DNA from: Actinomycetes bacterium
Lineage (GTDB): Bacteria > Actinomycetota > Actinomycetes > Actinomycetales > Cellulomonadaceae
NCBI GenBank assembly: GCA_023389455.1
Contig: JAEWEJ010000182.1
Coordinates: forward strand, 1-9,114
Reading direction: 5' to 3'
DNA: 9,114 nucleotides
The translations under genes and the position numbers were made by a program. This document shows positions 6,826 through 9,114 of this stretch, in pieces (position 1 is the stretch's first letter; each line of letters opens with the position of its first letter). The notes under the pieces are model-generated. The model did no database searches. It was not told the origin of the DNA and was given only the letters and a program-made list of their open reading frames with translations.

Positions 6826-6838
6826 CCGACGCGCGGAC

Positions 6839-7477
6839 CTAGAGGTACTGGCCCGTCGACGGGCGCAGGTCGTCCGGCCCCTCGTCGCGCGCCACGGGCA
6901 CGATGAGCCCGGGACGTCCGGGCACCTGTCCCGGCGGCAGCGCGCGGCGCATCTGCGTGAGCTGGGCCTGCGCGGCCATCTGCTGCGCCACCAGCGCGGT
7001 CTGGATGCCGTGGAAGAGCCCCTCGAGCCACCCGACGAGCTGCGCCTGCGCGATCCGCAGCTCCGCGTCGGACGGCGCCTGGTCCTCGGTGAACGGCAGC
7101 GTGATGCGGTGCAGCTCCTCGAGCAGCTCGGGGGACAGGCCCTCCTCGAGCTCCGTCAGCGAGCGCTCGTGGATCTCGGCCAGCCGGGCCCGGGCCGCGT
7201 CGTCGAGGGGTGCCGAGCGGACCTCGTCGAGCAGCTGCTTGATCATCGTGCCGATGCGCATGACCTTCGCGGGCTGCTCGACCATGCTCGCGAGGTCCTC
7301 CTCGCGCTCGCGGCCCTGGTCCGCACCCTGGTCCCCGCCCTGGCTCCCGCCCGGCTCACCGCCGTGCGGCGGGACGACCACGACGTGCGGCGCGTCGCCC
7401 GCGCCGGTCCCGCCCGCGGGGGACCCGCCCGTCGGGATCCCACCCGTGCGTCCGCCGCCCTGCTCGCCCGTGTCCAC
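6839..7477 (-). CDS. bpa: Bacterial proteasome activator Bpa (PafE)
   Basis: Bpa is an ATP-independent ring-shaped regulator that opens the gate of the actinobacterial 20S proteasome and allows degradation of unfolded or specific proteins without Pup tagging. The protein is 212 residues from the chosen start. Residues 1-64 are Gly/Pro/Asp-rich and look disordered, apart from a short HVVVVP segment at 31-36. The conserved core begins at VEQPAKVMRIGTMIKQLLDEV (about 66-86) and continues through a four-helix bundle containing PSDAELRIAQAQLVGWLEG and FHGIQTALVAQQMAA. The C-terminus is GQYL, the HbYX-like tail that docks in the proteasome alpha-ring, identical to that of the mycobacterial protein as I recall it. 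The GTG start at 7477 is chosen because a -10-like hexamer sits six bases upstream; ATG 7285 and a GTG within HVVVV are alternatives. The proteasome genes are not in this window. Confidence 0.93.
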   Translation of the reverse strand: MDTGEQGGGRTGGIPTGGSPAGGTGAGDAPHVVVVPPHGGEPGGSQGGDQGADQGREREEDLASMVEQPAKVMRIGTMIKQLLDEVRSAPLDDAARARLAEIHERSLTELEEGLSPELLEELHRITLPFTEDQAPSDAELRIAQAQLVGWLEGLFHGIQTALVAQQMAAQAQLTQMRRALPPGQVPGRPGLIVPVARDEGPDDLRPSTGQYL

Positions 7478-7483
7478 CTCGAC

Positions 7484-7489
7484 ATCATG
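7484..7489 (-). promoter_or_regulatory. -10 element of a probable leaderless bpa promoter
   Basis: Read on the minus strand, CATGAT fits YANNNT and ends exactly six bases before GTG 7477. The spacing equals that of the other leaderless genes in the window, which supports GTG 7477 as the start. The first base is C rather than T, so the match is weaker than for serS. No -35 box is clear. Confidence 0.4.
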
Positions 7490-7534
7490 GCCCGGACCGG
7501 CGCGCCGCGCAGCGGATGGGCGGCGGTCGCCTGG

Positions 7535-7540
7535 CAGGCT
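7535..7540 (+). promoter_or_regulatory. -10 element of a probable leaderless AGE-gene promoter
   Basis: CAGGCT fits YANNNT and ends exactly six bases before ATG 7547. There is no ribosome binding site in front of this ATG. The hexamer deviates from TANNNT at the first base. It lies 45 bases from the bpa -10 element on the other strand, so the two promoters share one short divergent region. Confidence 0.4.
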
Positions 7541-7546
7541 GCACGC

Positions 7547-8779
7547 ATGGCGTGGCTCAGCACCCCGGCGCACGGACGCTGGCTCGAGGCCGAGACGGAC
7601 CGGCTGTGGGACTTCGGCCGCGCGTCGCGCGTCGCCGGCGGCGGCTTCGCCCGTCTCGACGACGTCGGCCGGCCCCTGCCCGGGCCGCTCGAGCTGTGGA
7701 TCACGTGCCGCGCCACGCACGTCTACGCGCTCGCCCACCTGGCGGGGCGGCCCGGCGCGGCCGGGCTCGTCGACCACGGGCTCGCGTCCCTCGCCGGCCC
7801 GTTCCACGACGGCGAGCACGGCGGCTGGTTCGCCGAGGTCGAGGCGGACGGCGCCCCGCGCGTGACCACCAAGGCGGCGTACCCCCACGCGTTCGTCGTC
7901 CTGGCGGCGTCGAGCGCGACCGCGGCCGGGCGTCCCGGGGCGCGCGCGCTGCTCGACGAGGCGCTGGCGGCGCAGGAGCGGTGGTTCTGGGACGACGCGG
8001 CGGGCATGGTCGTCGAGGAGTGGGACCGCACCTTCACCACGCTCGACGCGTACCGCGGCGTCAACGCGAACATGCACACCGTCGAGGCGTACCTGGCGGC
8101 CGCGGACGTCACGGGCGACCGGGTGTGGCTGGACCGGGCGCTGCGGGTCGTGGAGCGCGTGGTCCACGGGTTCGCGCGCGGCAACGCCTGGCGCATCCCC
8201 GAGCACTTCGACGCCGGGTGGCAGCCCGACCTCGAGTACAACGCGGACACCCCCGCACACCCGTTCCGCCCCTACGGCGCGACGGTGGGGCACTGGTTCG
8301 AGTGGGCGCGGCTCACGCTGCACGCGCGCGCGGCGCTGGGCGTCCGGGGCGACGCCGCGCCGGCGTGGATGCTGCAGGACGCGGTCGCGCTGTTCGACGC
8401 CGGCGTGCGTGAGGGGTGGGCGGTGGACGGCGCACCCGGCTTCGTCTACACCGTCGACTGGCAGGGGCGGCCCGTCGTGCGCGAGCGCATGCACTGGGTG
8501 GCGGCCGAGGCCGTCGCCGCCGCGGCGGCCCTGCACGCCGCGACCGGGGACGCCCGGTTCGAGGCCCTCTACACGTCGTGGTGGGACTACGTGGGCGAGC
8601 ACGTGCTCGACCGTGCGGGTGGCTCGTGGTGGCACGAGCTGGGGCCGGACAACCGCGTCTCGCGCACCGTGTGGGCGGGCAAGGCCGACCTCTACCACGC
8701 GGTCCAGGCCACGCTGGTCCCGCGGCTGCCGCTCACCCCGGCCCTCGCGCCCGCGCTGGCGGCCGGCCTGCTGGGCTGA
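7547..8779 (+). CDS. AGE-family sugar isomerase/epimerase, YihS/mannose isomerase-like
   Basis: This 410-residue enzyme belongs to the N-acylglucosamine 2-epimerase superfamily, an (alpha/alpha)6 barrel acting on free sugars in the cytoplasm. Residues equivalent to the catalytic set I recall for E. coli YihS are present, each at that number or one higher: Arg55 in WITCRATHVYA, His177 in NANMHTVEAY, His249 and Glu252 in GHWFEW, and His384 in LYHAVQ. The two late His act as general acid and base in aldose-ketose isomerisation. Likely reactions are mannose to fructose (or lyxose to xylulose). Sulfoquinovose isomerisation is less likely because no sulfoglycolysis genes are present, and cellobiose 2-epimerase cannot be excluded. 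ATG 7547 gives the usual N-terminus (MAWLSTPAHGRWLEAET) and matches a -10 box; ATG 7487 would add 20 residues and overlap the bpa promoter. Confidence 0.87.
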   Translation: MAWLSTPAHGRWLEAETDRLWDFGRASRVAGGGFARLDDVGRPLPGPLELWITCRATHVYALAHLAGRPGAAGLVDHGLASLAGPFHDGEHGGWFAEVEADGAPRVTTKAAYPHAFVVLAASSATAAGRPGARALLDEALAAQERWFWDDAAGMVVEEWDRTFTTLDAYRGVNANMHTVEAYLAAADVTGDRVWLDRALRVVERVVHGFARGNAWRIPEHFDAGWQPDLEYNADTPAHPFRPYGATVGHWFEWARLTLHARAALGVRGDAAPAWMLQDAVALFDAGVREGWAVDGAPGFVYTVDWQGRPVVRERMHWVAAEAVAAAAALHAATGDARFEALYTSWWDYVGEHVLDRAGGSWWHELGPDNRVSRTVWAGKADLYHAVQATLVPRLPLTPALAPALAAGLLG

Positions 8780-8788
8780 GGGCACGCC

Positions 8789-8808
8789 GGCCCGGCGCAG
8801 ACCGGGCC
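8789..8808 (+). terminator. Hairpin between convergent genes
   Basis: GGCCCGG (8789-8795) pairs with CCGGGCC (8802-8808) over seven base pairs around a CGCAGA loop. It lies nine bases after the AGE-gene stop and 28 bases beyond the stop of the convergent oxidoreductase. A symmetric stem here could terminate both genes. No T-run is present. Confidence 0.5.
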
Positions 8809-8836
8809 CCGGGGCGGCCACCCGGCCCGTCCCGCC

Positions 8837-9114
8837 TCAGGGGACGAGCAGGACCTTGCCGAAGACCTCGCCGGACTCCAGCAGCTCGTGGGCCCGCGGC
8901 GCGTCGGTGAGCGGCACGCGGGCGTGCACGACCGGCCGGACCCGGCCGTCGAGCGCCAGCGGCCACACGTGCGTGCGCACGTCGGCCATGATCGCCGCCT
9001 TCTGGGCGGCCGGCCGGTCCCGCAGGGTCGTCGCGATGACCGACCCGCGCCGCGCCATCAGCGCCGGCAGGTCCAGCTCGCCGCGCCGGCCCTGCTGCAG
9101 CCCGATGACGACGA
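8837..9114 (-). CDS. NAD(P)H quinone oxidoreductase, PIG3 family (C-terminal part)
   Basis: Only the last 92 or so codons are in the window; the gene continues past the right edge. The visible part begins VVIGLQQGRRGELDLPALM and continues with RRGSVIATTLRDRP, HVWPLALDGRVRPVV and the C-terminus LLESGEVFGKVLLVP. These are typical of the end of zinc-independent medium-chain dehydrogenases/reductases of the PIG3 (TP53I3-like) quinone oxidoreductase group, which reduce quinones with NADPH. LPALMARRGSVIATTLR is the last strand and helix of the nucleotide-binding domain, and the remainder closes the catalytic domain. The internal ATG at 9058 is not the start, because homology runs through it to the edge. 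The TGA stop is at 8839-8837. Confidence 0.87.
   Translation of the reverse strand, partial: VVIGLQQGRRGELDLPALMARRGSVIATTLRDRPAAQKAAIMADVRTHVWPLALDGRVRPVVHARVPLTDAPRAHELLESGEVFGKVLLVP

Noticed and set aside
7330..7480. GC-rich short tandem repeat region
   Set aside because: It is explained by the Gly/Pro-rich coding sequence of the Bpa N-terminal tail. The repeats are irregular at the base level.
7010..7546. In-frame upstream extension of the AGE enzyme by 179 codons
   Set aside because: It would run antisense to bpa, whose conserved core and GQYL end are certain. The AGE family N-terminus begins at MAWLSTPAH (7547).
7478..8821. Upstream extension of the bpa frame through the region opposite the AGE gene
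   Set aside because: This extension is antisense to the conserved AGE enzyme and is low complexity. Known Bpa proteins are far shorter, so the start was placed at GTG 7477.

Overview
The window is chromosomal DNA from a very GC-rich actinomycete. Third codon positions are almost always G or C. A bacterial proteasome activator (Bpa), a protein known only from Actinobacteria, is present, and at least four genes appear to start from leaderless promoters of actinobacterial type. Gene content and protein style suggest Micrococcales, perhaps the Cellulomonas group; that placement is an inference from memory of related proteins. I found no RNA genes, insertion sequences, phage genes or CRISPR array, and nothing here amounts to a clearly new biological system.

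Layout. (1) 135-2209, plus strand: serS (seryl-tRNA synthetase), then a Cof-type HAD phosphatase whose GTG start overlaps the serS stop codon. (2) 2210-2452: a 243-base gap whose second half is the most AT-rich stretch of the window and carries several repeats, probably the control region of the next operon. (3) 2453-5853, plus strand: a carbohydrate ABC importer of the alpha-glucoside (AglE/AglF/AglG) type, made of a lipoprotein binding protein and two permeases. A long RNA hairpin separates the binding protein gene from the permeases. There is no ATPase, glycosidase or LacI-type regulator alongside. (4) 5867-5902: a strong terminator hairpin, followed at once by a promoter and an RhtA-like EamA exporter (5938-6825). 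(5) 6839-7477, minus strand: bpa, with the C-terminal GQYL motif that docks on the 20S proteasome. (6) 7547-8779, plus strand: an AGE-family sugar isomerase/epimerase, divergent from bpa. (7) 8837-9114, minus strand: the C-terminal end of an NAD(P)H quinone oxidoreductase of the PIG3 type, cut by the window edge.

Functional links. The importer would bring in an oligosaccharide, probably an alpha-glucoside, using an ATPase encoded elsewhere. The AGE enzyme could act on monosaccharides, but it is a separate transcription unit and any pathway link is speculative. The most interesting non-coding signals are the start-site grammar shared by four genes (YANNNT, exactly six bases, then the start codon), the binding-protein/permease hairpin, and the repeat cluster upstream of the binding protein.
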